DNA of 64,000 nucleotides, taken from NCBI GenBank assembly GCA_963975575.1, contig CAXBHL010000002.1, positions 496,001-560,000 of the forward strand, read 5' to 3'. Origin of the DNA: UBA6054 sp963975575 (GTDB taxonomy: Bacteria > Planctomycetota > Phycisphaerae > Phycisphaerales > UBA1924). Positions 57,277 through 64,000 of this stretch are shown in pieces. Position numbers and translations under genes: made by a program. Every line of letters starts with the position of its first letter. The stretch's first letter is position 1. The notes below the pieces were generated by a model, which was not told the DNA's origin, ran no database searches, and saw nothing but the letters and a program-made list of their open reading frames with translations.

Positions 57277-58020
57277 ATGCCCACCGCCACCCAACCCGGC
57301 CGTCCCGCCACGCAGACCGCCGCGGTGGCCGAACTGACCGACATCCGCAAGATCTACTACAAACCCGACGGCTCCGTCATGGTCGAGGCCCTCCGCGGCG
57401 TCGACCTGACCATCCCCAAGGGCCAGTACATGGCCATCATGGGCGCCTCCGGCTCGGGCAAGTCCACCCTCATGAACATCCTCGGCTGCCTCGACCGGCC
57501 CACCTCCGGCAGCTACCTGCTCGACGGCACCCCCGCCGACCAGCTCGAGGACGAGCAACTCTCCGCCTTCCGAGGTCGCAAGATCGGCTTCGTCTTCCAG
57601 GCCTTCAACCTCATCCCGCAGCTGACGGTCGAGGAGAACGTCGCCGTGCCCCTGTTCTACCAGGGCGTGCACAAGAACGAACGCCTCGAACGCGCCCGCC
57701 AGAAGCTCGACATGGTCGGTCTCGGCGACCGCACCACGCACCGCCCCCGCGAACTCTCCGGCGGCCAGCAGCAACGCGTCGCCATCGCCCGCTCCCTCGT
57801 CACCGAGCCGGTCATCCTCATGGCCGACGAGCCCACCGGCAACCTCGACTCCAAGACCGGCGAGGCCATCCTCACGATGTTCGAGGACCTGCACCAGAAG
57901 GGCATGACCATCCTCATGGTCACCCACGACGACGCCGTCGCCGACCGGTGCGAACGCATCTTCCGCCTCCGCGACGGCCTCGTCGAACGCGACGAGGTCC
58001 TCCGCAGCCGGCGAAAGTAG
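57277..58020 (+). CDS. MacB/LolD-type ABC transporter ATP-binding protein
   Basis: A 247-residue ATPase. Walker A is GASGSGKS (56-63), the signature LSGGQQQ at 160-166 and Walker B VILMADE at 179-185, then PTGNLDSKTGE, as in the MacB/FtsE/LolD group that works with FtsX-fold permeases. It lacks an adjacent permease gene in this window: the following gene is on the other strand. The partner must be elsewhere. Substrate unknown. Confidence 0.9.
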   Translation: MPTATQPGRPATQTAAVAELTDIRKIYYKPDGSVMVEALRGVDLTIPKGQYMAIMGASGSGKSTLMNILGCLDRPTSGSYLLDGTPADQLEDEQLSAFRGRKIGFVFQAFNLIPQLTVEENVAVPLFYQGVHKNERLERARQKLDMVGLGDRTTHRPRELSGGQQQRVAIARSLVTEPVILMADEPTGNLDSKTGEAILTMFEDLHQKGMTILMVTHDDAVADRCERIFRLRDGLVERDEVLRSRRK

Positions 58021-58036
58021 GCTCCGCCCCGTCCCG

Positions 58037-59281
58037 CTAAGCCTCGACGGCAGCCCCCGTCGGCGCCACGAACAGCGCCGTGATGTCGTCCGGCTGGTGC
58101 AGCGATCCGGACGCGCCGTCCAGTTCGCGCTCGATCCCCGCCACCGCCTCGGCCAGCGGCACGCCCCCGTCGCCCGCGTGGCTGAGCTTGTGAAGGTACG
58201 TCAGCGTCGGCCGCTTGAAGTCGTCGCCCTCCGAGCCGTCCTTCGGGAACGCCACCTCGAACCCGTCGCTGAACAGGATCATCAGATCGCCCGGGTCCAG
58301 CTTGACCGTGGTCTGCCCGAAGTCCGCCCCGGCGAACACGCCCAGCAGCGGGCCCTCGGGCTCGATGCGGTCGATGCTCTTCCCGCCCTGACGCACGATG
58401 ATGGGCGGCGGGTGCCCCGCACCCGCCAGCGTCACCTCGCCGGACCGCGCGTCGAACACGCCGTACACCGCCGTCGCGAACCGCGACGAGCCCCCCGTGT
58501 GCTCGGTCATCGCGTTGTTGAGCCGGAACAGCGCCTCCGCCGGCGGGACCACCCGCGCGTCGGCCCCGACCCCGTCGAGCTTGTGCAGCCCGCACGCGAT
58601 GATCATCGTCATCAGCGCCGCCGGCACCCCGTGGCCCACCGCGTCGGCGATGAAGAACGCCGACCGGTGCTCGTCGAGCTGCGCAATGTCATAGATGTCC
58701 CCCGACACGTACGTCGCCGGCCGGTACACCACGCCCACCTCGACCCCGTTCAGGTCGGGCATCTTCCGCGGCATGTGCGCCCGCTGGATCGACGCGGCCG
58801 TCTGCATCTCCTCCTGCAGCCGCGCCATCTCGCCGTACGCGCCGTTGACGCTCAGCTGCGAGATCTTCAGCTCGTCCCGCAGCCGCTGCACCGTCGCCTG
58901 GCGGGCCGAAAGCGCCCGCACCGACCACGCGATCTGCGCCGGCTCGGCGTCCCACGGCAGCACGACCATCCCCTCGGCCGCCAGCATCGCCCCGATCCGG
59001 CGCAGCTCCGGCGGCACCAGCACCACCCCAGGGTGCAGGGACTCCTGCGCCCGGTCGGCGAGCTGATACACCGCCGCGTCCGACTCGTCCGCCGCCAGCA
59101 CCACCACGAACACCCCGCGGTGCGCGGGCGTGAACGCCTCTTCCAGCGTGATCATCTTGGCCTGCAGCCCCTGCCCGCGGCACACGTCCGCCCAAGGACC
59201 CACCCCGCCCGCCGTGTCCAGGCGGGCGCTGCCCGCGACCAGCGTGATCGGACCTGTACCGCTCGGTCGGGTGCTGGGCAC
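58037..59281 (-). CDS. SpoIIE/RsbU-type serine phosphatase
   Basis: A 414-residue protein with a GTG start and GGAG about nine bases upstream. Residues 1-125 form a receiver-like alpha/beta domain without an obvious phospho-acceptor pattern. A coiled coil (residues about 125-170) leads to the PP2C domain with the metal motifs 'VSGDIYDIAQLDE', 'IADAVGHGVPAALM', 'LAGAGHPPPI' and 'LFSDGFEVAF' and the final 'DDITALFV'. Such phosphatases dephosphorylate STAS antagonists to free sigma factors; the STAS protein at 56771 is a likely partner. No serine kinase of the RsbW type is visible nearby. Confidence 0.9.
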   Translation of the reverse strand: MPSTRPSGTGPITLVAGSARLDTAGGVGPWADVCRGQGLQAKMITLEEAFTPAHRGVFVVVLAADESDAAVYQLADRAQESLHPGVVLVPPELRRIGAMLAAEGMVVLPWDAEPAQIAWSVRALSARQATVQRLRDELKISQLSVNGAYGEMARLQEEMQTAASIQRAHMPRKMPDLNGVEVGVVYRPATYVSGDIYDIAQLDEHRSAFFIADAVGHGVPAALMTMIIACGLHKLDGVGADARVVPPAEALFRLNNAMTEHTGGSSRFATAVYGVFDARSGEVTLAGAGHPPPIIVRQGGKSIDRIEPEGPLLGVFAGADFGQTTVKLDPGDLMILFSDGFEVAFPKDGSEGDDFKRPTLTYLHKLSHAGDGGVPLAEAVAGIERELDGASGSLHQPDDITALFVAPTGAAVEA

Positions 59282-59357
59282 GGCGATGCTCCATGGTGTG
59301 CGTGGGACGGGGAAAACCCGTCCCTCACCGGAGCATCGACCCCGCCCGCCCCCGCCT

Positions 59358-59867
59358 TTAGTCGGTCATCCCCTCCAGGCGTTTCGTGTCCAGCCGGATC
59401 TGCTGCCCAGACTGCAGATCCAGTTCGTCCAGCATGCCCCCCTGGAGCTCGATGGCATACCGGGCGTTGAACCGGCTCGAGTACCGCTTGAGCCGGCGCT
59501 CGTACTGCAGGGCCGTTTCGTCGGCCCCCCTGGGCTCCTCGACGGGCATGTGGTGCATCGCCACGATCCGCCCGTCCGAGTCCAGAAAGATAATGTCGAT
59601 GGGCACCAGGCAGTCCCGCATCACGAACTGGCGGATTTGCGAGTCCGGAAACGAGAACAGCATGCCCCCGTTCTCGGGGATCGATTCCACCCCGCCGAGC
59701 CCCTTCTCCCGCGTCGCCTGGTCGGCCACCAGCTCGAGCGTGAAGTCCCGCCCGTCGATCGTGACGACCTCGTAGCCCGCCGGCGCCGCCGGCTTCGAGC
59801 ACCCCTGCGTCGACACGCACGCCCCGAGCACCAGCACCGCCAGGCTCGCAGCCAACGCCCGCATCAT
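59358..59867 (-). CDS. DUF192-family lipoprotein
   Basis: A 169-residue protein with a lipoprotein signal (LAVLVLGAC, cysteine at 17). The rest is a single DUF192 domain: 'FTLELVADQATREKGLGG', 'GMLFSFPDSQIRQFVMRDCLVPIDIIFLDSDGRIV', and a final 'YAIELQGGMLDELDLQSGQ'. The normal 'MRGL' motif is 'EKGLGG' here. The family has a beta-clip-like fold and unknown activity. Its ATG overlaps the stop of the gluQ gene by four bases (ATGA), so it is coupled to it. Confidence 0.9.
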   Translation of the reverse strand: MMRALAASLAVLVLGACVSTQGCSKPAAPAGYEVVTIDGRDFTLELVADQATREKGLGGVESIPENGGMLFSFPDSQIRQFVMRDCLVPIDIIFLDSDGRIVAMHHMPVEEPRGADETALQYERRLKRYSSRFNARYAIELQGGMLDELDLQSGQQIRLDTKRLEGMTD

Positions 59868-60859
59868 CGTCCAGCCCCATGCATCAGCCACGCGTCGTCC
59901 TCCGGTCCGAACACCACATCGTCCGGGGGGATGGTATCGAGCCGGACCGCCCCGATCAGATCCCGGGCCGCGACCGATCCGCCCGCGTCCACCCCGCACC
60001 AGCGGGCCAGCAGCGCCAGCACCCGCCCCGCCGGCACCCCCAGATCCCGGTAATGGTCGATCCGCGTGTCCCCGTGCCGCTTGGCCAGGCGCCGCCCGTC
60101 CGCGCCCCGCACCAGCGGCAGGTGCGTGTACGCCGGAGCCCCGCCCAGCCCCAGCCCCCGGTACAGCAAGGTCTGCCGACCGGCCGAGTCGAGCAGGTCG
60201 TCGCCCCGCACCACCTCGGTCACGCCCTGCCGGGCGTCGTCGACCACCACCGCCAGCTGGTAGCTCGGGCACCCGCGCTTGGTCCACACCACGAAGTCGC
60301 CCACCGACCGCGCCACGTCCAGCTCCACCCGCCCCCGGAATCGGTCATCGATGTCCACGCGCCCGTCGTCGACCGCCAGGCGCCAGTTGGTCGCACCGTC
60401 CGCAAAGTCGCAGCCCGCGCCCGCCCGGAACCCGGCCGGCCGCAGCGACGCGTCGAAGCGCACCTCGTGGTCCCCCTCGTTGGGCGCCGACGCCGCCGCC
60501 TCGATCTCGGCCCGGGTCAGCACGCACGGGTACACCAGCCCGCGCCCCGCCAGCGTCCGCATCGCGTCTTGATAGGGCGCCATGTCCCGCGACTGCACGG
60601 ACGCGGCGCCGTCCCAGTCCAGCCCGAGCCAGCGCAGCGTCTTTGCGGTCGCGTCGATCACGCCCGGCTTGACCCGCGGCGTGTCCAGGTCCTCGATCCG
60701 CAAGGGAAGCGACCACCCCCCGGCGCGGGCCAGGCACCAGTTCACCAGGAACGTCCGCGCGTTGCCCAGGTGCAACGCGCCCGTCGGCGACGGGGCCAGG
60801 CGGCTGACGGGCCGCCCTGCCGTGCCCGCAGGCCACTTTTTGCCGTCGGCGAGAGTCAC
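59864..60859 (-). CDS. gluQ: Glutamyl-queuosine tRNA(Asp) synthetase
   Basis: A 331-residue paralogue of the GluRS catalytic domain, without the anticodon-binding part, that attaches glutamate to queuosine in tRNA-Asp. The HIGH motif is HLGN (30-33) and the KMSKS-equivalent is AKRHGD. The zinc site seen in E. coli GluQ (a C-x-C pair plus Tyr and Cys) is mostly missing: only one cysteine remains in 'YPCVLTRAEI'. The start is GTG. QueF, an earlier step of queuosine synthesis, is at 45323-45706. Confidence 0.9.
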   Translation of the reverse strand: MTLADGKKWPAGTAGRPVSRLAPSPTGALHLGNARTFLVNWCLARAGGWSLPLRIEDLDTPRVKPGVIDATAKTLRWLGLDWDGAASVQSRDMAPYQDAMRTLAGRGLVYPCVLTRAEIEAAASAPNEGDHEVRFDASLRPAGFRAGAGCDFADGATNWRLAVDDGRVDIDDRFRGRVELDVARSVGDFVVWTKRGCPSYQLAVVVDDARQGVTEVVRGDDLLDSAGRQTLLYRGLGLGGAPAYTHLPLVRGADGRRLAKRHGDTRIDHYRDLGVPAGRVLALLARWCGVDAGGSVAARDLIGAVRLDTIPPDDVVFGPEDDAWLMHGAGR

Positions 60860-60921
60860 GCCCGCATTGTGGGTACACTCGGCCTGCGGGGCAACCCGGC
60901 CCCAGCGGGAGGAAGACCAGG

Positions 60922-61224
60922 ATGGCCGACCAGACGATCGAGAAAATGAACGAGTCCCAAATCGCGGCCGAGCTGGAAAAGTACCCAGAATGGTCCGAAG
61001 TCGGGGGCAAGATCCAGCGGACCTTCCAGTTCCCCAGCTTCGTCGCGTCCATCGCGTTCGTCCAGAAACTGGCCGAGTACGCCGAACGCGTCCAGCACCA
61101 CCCCGACGTCCTCATCCGCTACGACAAGGTCACCCTGACCGTGTCCACCCACGACGCCGGCGGCATCACCCACAAGGACTTCGATCTCGCCGAGGAGTCG
61201 AACCGGCTCTCGGCCCCCAAGTAA
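60922..61224 (+). CDS. phhB: Pterin-4a-carbinolamine dehydratase
   Basis: A 100-residue enzyme, the normal length for PCD/DCoH. The active-site motif is QHHPDVLIRYDKV (His59, His60, Pro61, Asp62) with the later 'VSTHDAGGIT' (His77). It recycles the 4a-hydroxy-tetrahydropterin made by aromatic amino acid hydroxylases; none is in the window. GGGAGGAAG lies about nine bases before the ATG. It is divergent from gluQ. Confidence 0.93.
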   Translation: MADQTIEKMNESQIAAELEKYPEWSEVGGKIQRTFQFPSFVASIAFVQKLAEYAERVQHHPDVLIRYDKVTLTVSTHDAGGITHKDFDLAEESNRLSAPK

Positions 61225-61306
61225 GAAGCCCCCGCCCCCACGGCGTTCCGAGAACGCCGCCCCGGACAACCGTCCGAGCCCGCACGCTCCCGGGGCCCGA
61301 GACCGC

Positions 61307-62050
61307 CTACTTCAGCTCCACCGACCAGTACGCCTCGTCCAGGAACGCCTTCCACGAGTGGTACTTGTCGTGCCCCAGACGCACCGAGATCAGCGGGTTG
61401 CGCCGCGGACGCTTCGGCTGGGCGATCAGCTTCATCCGGGCCTGGTCGGGCGTCCGCCCGCCCTTGCGGCTGTTGCACTTCACGCACGCGCACACCAGGT
61501 TCTCCCACGTGTCCGGCCCGCCCTGCGTGCGCGGCTTGACATGGTCGATCGACAGCTCGGAGGTCGGGAACAGGTTGCCGCAGTACTGGCACCGGTTGCG
61601 GTCCCGGGCGAACAGGTTCCGCCGGTTGAGCTTCACGCCCTGCGCGGGCAGCTTGTCGTAGCCGATCAGCCGGATGATCCGCGGCACCGCCAGGTCGATC
61701 CGCACCGTCCGCACCCAGTCGTGCGCATCGGGCTCGAACTGGCGACGCAGCTCGGACAACTCGGTCCAGGTGCTCAGGTCGTAGTTGGTGTACGCCCCGT
61801 CCTCGGCGTCGATCACCTCGGCGCACTCGCGTGACAACAGCACGAACGCCCGACGCGCCGAGATCACCCGGATCGCCGCGTAGGCCCGGTTGAGCACCAG
61901 CACCTTCGCGTCCAGTCCGCTGTATTCGTGGGCACCCGCCCCGAGCGCCGCCCCCGCGCCCGCGTCGGATCCGGCGGGCGTGATCCCCCACCCGCCGACG
62001 GCCTGGGACGGGTCCGCGTCCTCCCCGGAACTCCTGGGTGGGCGAGACAT
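61307..62050 (-). CDS. HNH endonuclease
   Basis: A 247-residue protein. The HNH domain is at about residues 150-198: zinc cysteines Cys154, Cys157, Cys189 and Cys192 frame 'LSIDHVKPRTQGG' with Asp169-His170 and the Asn184 of 'TWENLV'. The N-terminal half (about 45-145) is the conserved segment found in the chromosomal HNH family with 'KVLVLNRAYAAIRVISARRAFVLL'. These proteins are common single-copy genes in planctomycetes and other phyla and do not look like mobile intron nucleases; the role is unknown. The first 40 residues are low-complexity. Confidence 0.9.
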   Translation of the reverse strand: MSRPPRSSGEDADPSQAVGGWGITPAGSDAGAGAALGAGAHEYSGLDAKVLVLNRAYAAIRVISARRAFVLLSRECAEVIDAEDGAYTNYDLSTWTELSELRRQFEPDAHDWVRTVRIDLAVPRIIRLIGYDKLPAQGVKLNRRNLFARDRNRCQYCGNLFPTSELSIDHVKPRTQGGPDTWENLVCACVKCNSRKGGRTPDQARMKLIAQPKRPRRNPLISVRLGHDKYHSWKAFLDEAYWSVELK

Positions 62051-62230
62051 GCGTGAGTGTTCTACCCGATTCGACGCAAAAGATCAAGCGGAGCGACGCT
62101 TTCAACGCCCGGAAACCCTTTGATAGCACCGGTTTGACGCGTTCTTCGCGGACAGGCCGGCCCGACAACCCTCCGGGGTGATGCTCGTATACTCGCCCCC
62201 GAATACCGGCTTCAAGGAGGAACAGCCGCG

Positions 62231-63139
62231 ATGCCCGACCCGCTGGACGTGATCATGCCGGCCTACAACGCGGAGCGTTGGATCGCCGAGGCCGCCCGCT
62301 CGGTCCTCGCGCTGCCGAGCGTCCGGTCGCTGACCATCGCCGACGACGGCTCGGAACGACCGGTGACACCCGACGCCCTCGGCACGCCCGAGGATCGTCG
62401 CGTCCGCATCATCCGCGGCCACAACGCCGGGCAGTCCGGATCGCGCAACCGCGGCATCGAGGCCCTGCTCGACGCGACCGACCCGGCCGAGGACGACCGC
62501 TCCTGGGCGATGTTCTTCGACGCCGACGACCTGCTCCGCCCCGACGCCTCCGACGCCCTCGACGACGCGGAGCGTGCCGGGTGCGCCGTCTGCGTGGGCG
62601 CCCGCGAGGCGTTCTGGGAGGACGGTCGGCGCGAGCACTTCGGCCCGCCCGACGACCTGCGCGACACCGTCCTGCCCCATCCCGACCAGGTGTTCCGCTA
62701 CATCCAGATCTTCGGCGGCGGGGGCATGTGCGTCCGCCGCTCGATCCTCCGCGCGGGCGAGCGATGGGACCCGCTGATCAGCCATTCCTCCGACATCGAG
62801 TTCCTCCGCCGGGCCGCCGACCACGGCCCGGTGTGGGTGTCCACCCGCTGTCTCCTCCGTTACCGCCGGCATTCGAGCGACCACCACATGTCCTCGCGCC
62901 GGCACGCCTCCGACCGCGCCCGCAGCTTCGCCCGCGTGGTCGCCAAGCACGCCGGCCCGGGCAACGACCGGCTGCTCCGCGACCAGGCCGCCTGGCTGAT
63001 CAACCAGGTCTCCAAGCACGCCGGGGACCGGCAGGCCTTCGAGATCATGGTGCGCCTGCACACCGAACGCGGCTGGCCCGTGCCGATCAAGCCGGCCGTC
63101 CGCGCCCGCGTCCGCCGGCTCGTCGGCTCGATGGCGTGA
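62231..63139 (+). CDS. Family 2 glycosyltransferase
   Basis: A 302-residue GT-A enzyme with AAGGAGG about ten bases before its ATG. 'DVIMPAYNAERWIAEAARSVLA' and 'IADDGS' form the nucleotide-binding start and 'MFFDADDLL' is the DxD metal motif. The acceptor half has 'GGGGMCVRRSIL' and 'SDIEFLRRAADHG'. It lacks membrane segments. No other glycan genes adjoin it, so the product is unknown. TATACT at 62188-62193 is a possible -10 element. Confidence 0.88.
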   Translation: MPDPLDVIMPAYNAERWIAEAARSVLALPSVRSLTIADDGSERPVTPDALGTPEDRRVRIIRGHNAGQSGSRNRGIEALLDATDPAEDDRSWAMFFDADDLLRPDASDALDDAERAGCAVCVGAREAFWEDGRREHFGPPDDLRDTVLPHPDQVFRYIQIFGGGGMCVRRSILRAGERWDPLISHSSDIEFLRRAADHGPVWVSTRCLLRYRRHSSDHHMSSRRHASDRARSFARVVAKHAGPGNDRLLRDQAAWLINQVSKHAGDRQAFEIMVRLHTERGWPVPIKPAVRARVRRLVGSMA

Positions 63140-63185
63140 CCCGCGCCGGCGCTCCCGGTCCCGACCCGCACCGTGCCGAACGAAA

Positions 63186-63212
63186 AGCCCCGCGTCCATC
63201 GGACGCGGGGCT
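63186..63212. terminator. Bidirectional terminator between convergent genes
   Basis: A perfect 12-bp stem (AGCCCCGCGTCC/GGACGCGGGGCT) with an ATC loop. AAAA precedes it, which is a T-run for the minus strand and so suits termination of the pyrophosphatase gene; on the plus strand it follows the glycosyltransferase. Confidence 0.8.
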
Positions 63213-63257
63213 CTGAGTATTCACGCTGCGATCGTCGGCCCGATCAGCCCAAGCGGA

Positions 63258-64000
63258 TCAGCCGAGGCCGATCATCTCGCCGATCTGCGGGCCCCACTTG
63301 ACGATCAGGCCCGCGAAGACCACCGCCACGATCGAGATCAGCTTGATCAGGATGTTCAGCGCCGGACCCGAGGTGTCCTTGAAGGGGTCGCCCACGGTGT
63401 CGCCCACGACGGTGGCCTTGTGGTCGTCCGAGCCCTTGCCGTAGACGATCAGGTCGGGCTTGCCGGCCGAGACCGCCTCCTGGGCGCGGGCGAGGATCGC
63501 GTCACGGACGGCCGCGGGCACCTTGGACGAGTTGCCCGTGCCGTTGACCATCTCCTGGGCCGTGGTCTTGCCGTAGCTCTCGAGCAGCTTCTTGGCGTTG
63601 TCCCACGCGCCGCCGGCGTTGGCCATGAAGACCGCGACCGCGAAGCCCGAGACCAGGCCGCCCGCGAGCAGGCCCATGATGCCGGGCACCGACAGGATCA
63701 GGCCGACCGCGATGGGGACCGTGATCGCCAGCACCGCGGGGACGACCATCTCCTTCTGGGCGCCCGCCGTCGAGATGGCGACGCAGTTGGCGTAGTCGGG
63801 GTAGTGCTTGCCCTCGAACTCGACGCCCTCGCGGGGCCAGTTCTCGGGGTTGGCGACATCGGCCTCGGACATGCCGGTGGCCCGCATGGCCGCACGCATC
63901 TTGCCGAACTGACGCCGGCACTCGCCCATCATGGCGTACGCCGCACGCCCCACGGCGTTCATGGTCAGGGCACAGAACAGGAACGCGAGCAGCACGCCGA
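63258..64000 (-). CDS. hppA: Membrane-bound ion-pumping pyrophosphatase, C-terminal part
   Basis: The last 247 codons or so of an integral membrane pyrophosphatase; the frame runs past the window edge. The conserved 'GGAWDNAKK' and 'DDHKATVVGDTVGDPFKDTSGPALN' segments bind pyrophosphate and magnesium and couple hydrolysis to H+ or Na+ pumping. An unusual polar insertion rich in Asn, Glu and Cys (63790-63930) occurs between two helices, and another at 63430-63560. The residues that tell K+-dependent from independent and Na+ from H+ types are outside the visible part. Confidence 0.93.
   Translation of the reverse strand, partial: GVLLAFLFCALTMNAVGRAAYAMMGECRRQFGKMRAAMRATGMSEADVANPENWPREGVEFEGKHYPDYANCVAISTAGAQKEMVVPAVLAITVPIAVGLILSVPGIMGLLAGGLVSGFAVAVFMANAGGAWDNAKKLLESYGKTTAQEMVNGTGNSSKVPAAVRDAILARAQEAVSAGKPDLIVYGKGSDDHKATVVGDTVGDPFKDTSGPALNILIKLISIVAVVFAGLIVKWGPQIGEMIGLG

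Noticed and set aside
61307..62050. The HNH endonuclease as a homing or mobile-element enzyme
   Set aside because: There is no intron, intein or repeat around it, and it has the N-terminal segment of the common chromosomal HNH family.

Overview
The window looks like a chromosome segment from a Planctomycetota bacterium of the class Phycisphaerae. Base composition is very GC-rich. Three secreted proteins end in paired or single modules of the type 'D-N-S-G-x-x-D-F-F-D-x-S-x-F', which I associate with Phycisphaerae exported proteins. The sequence also has a full bS1, a bS18, a GyrA and a membrane pyrophosphatase, lipid-A-type and Lol-type envelope genes, and many exported proteins of unknown function. 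The assignment rests on gene content only. No rRNA gene or CRISPR array is visible.

Layout. 1-6.0 kb: exported esterase and propeller genes, an RluA pseudouridine synthase, a DinB-like protein, a REP-associated transposase flanked by REP-like palindromes, and an NRDE protein. 6.1-7.4 kb: a solitary nuoH. 7.4-12.5 kb: an accessory locus, much of it lower in GC, with three related exported proteins, a chimeric dockerin-containing surface protein, a remnant of that protein's C-terminal module, and two detached 3' ends of the exported-protein gene that stands intact at 12452-13522. 13.6 kb: a tRNA-Cys with a class II (long variable arm) shape. 13.8-23.4 kb: moxR and an envelope/secreted set (M64 peptidase, PNGase F-like, SOUL, YHS, serine hydrolase). 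23.7-26.8 kb: DUF1573-rhodanese-MauE, bS18 and a free-methionine-sulfoxide-reductase-like GAF protein. 27-37 kb: DUF2339 membrane protein, GH3-like protein, alpha/beta hydrolase, LolD/LolC-type ABC exporter, RlmE and a BatA/VWA protein. 37-42 kb: two exported proteins with C-terminal tags, Dus and a 2Fe-2S ferredoxin. 42-49 kb: a glycosyltransferase and lipid-A-domain operon, QueF, SDR, TPR lipoprotein and glutamate dehydrogenase. 49.7-57 kb: rpsA, an exported protein, gyrA and a STAS protein. 57-64 kb: an ABC ATPase, SpoIIE-type phosphatase, DUF192, GluQ, pterin dehydratase, HNH nuclease, glycosyltransferase and the end of hppA.

The most unusual part is the 7.4-12.5 kb locus. It repeats one architecture three times: a plus-strand exported ~240-residue protein, then 20-65 bases later the 3' end of a minus-strand gene. 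Only the rightmost copy of that minus-strand gene is complete. The exported proteins are diverged paralogues. In two of the three units the exported protein is preceded by a 'W-x-I-P' C-terminal module, full-length once and an 83-codon remnant once. This looks like a recombining two-gene surface-protein/partner module with displaced older copies; its function is unknown.

A second general observation concerns expression. Ten genes carry a TANNNT hexamer that ends only 5-8 bases before the start codon, with no Shine-Dalgarno sequence in the gap. This suggests that leaderless mRNAs are common here, while operon-internal genes and some others use clear purine-rich ribosome binding sites.
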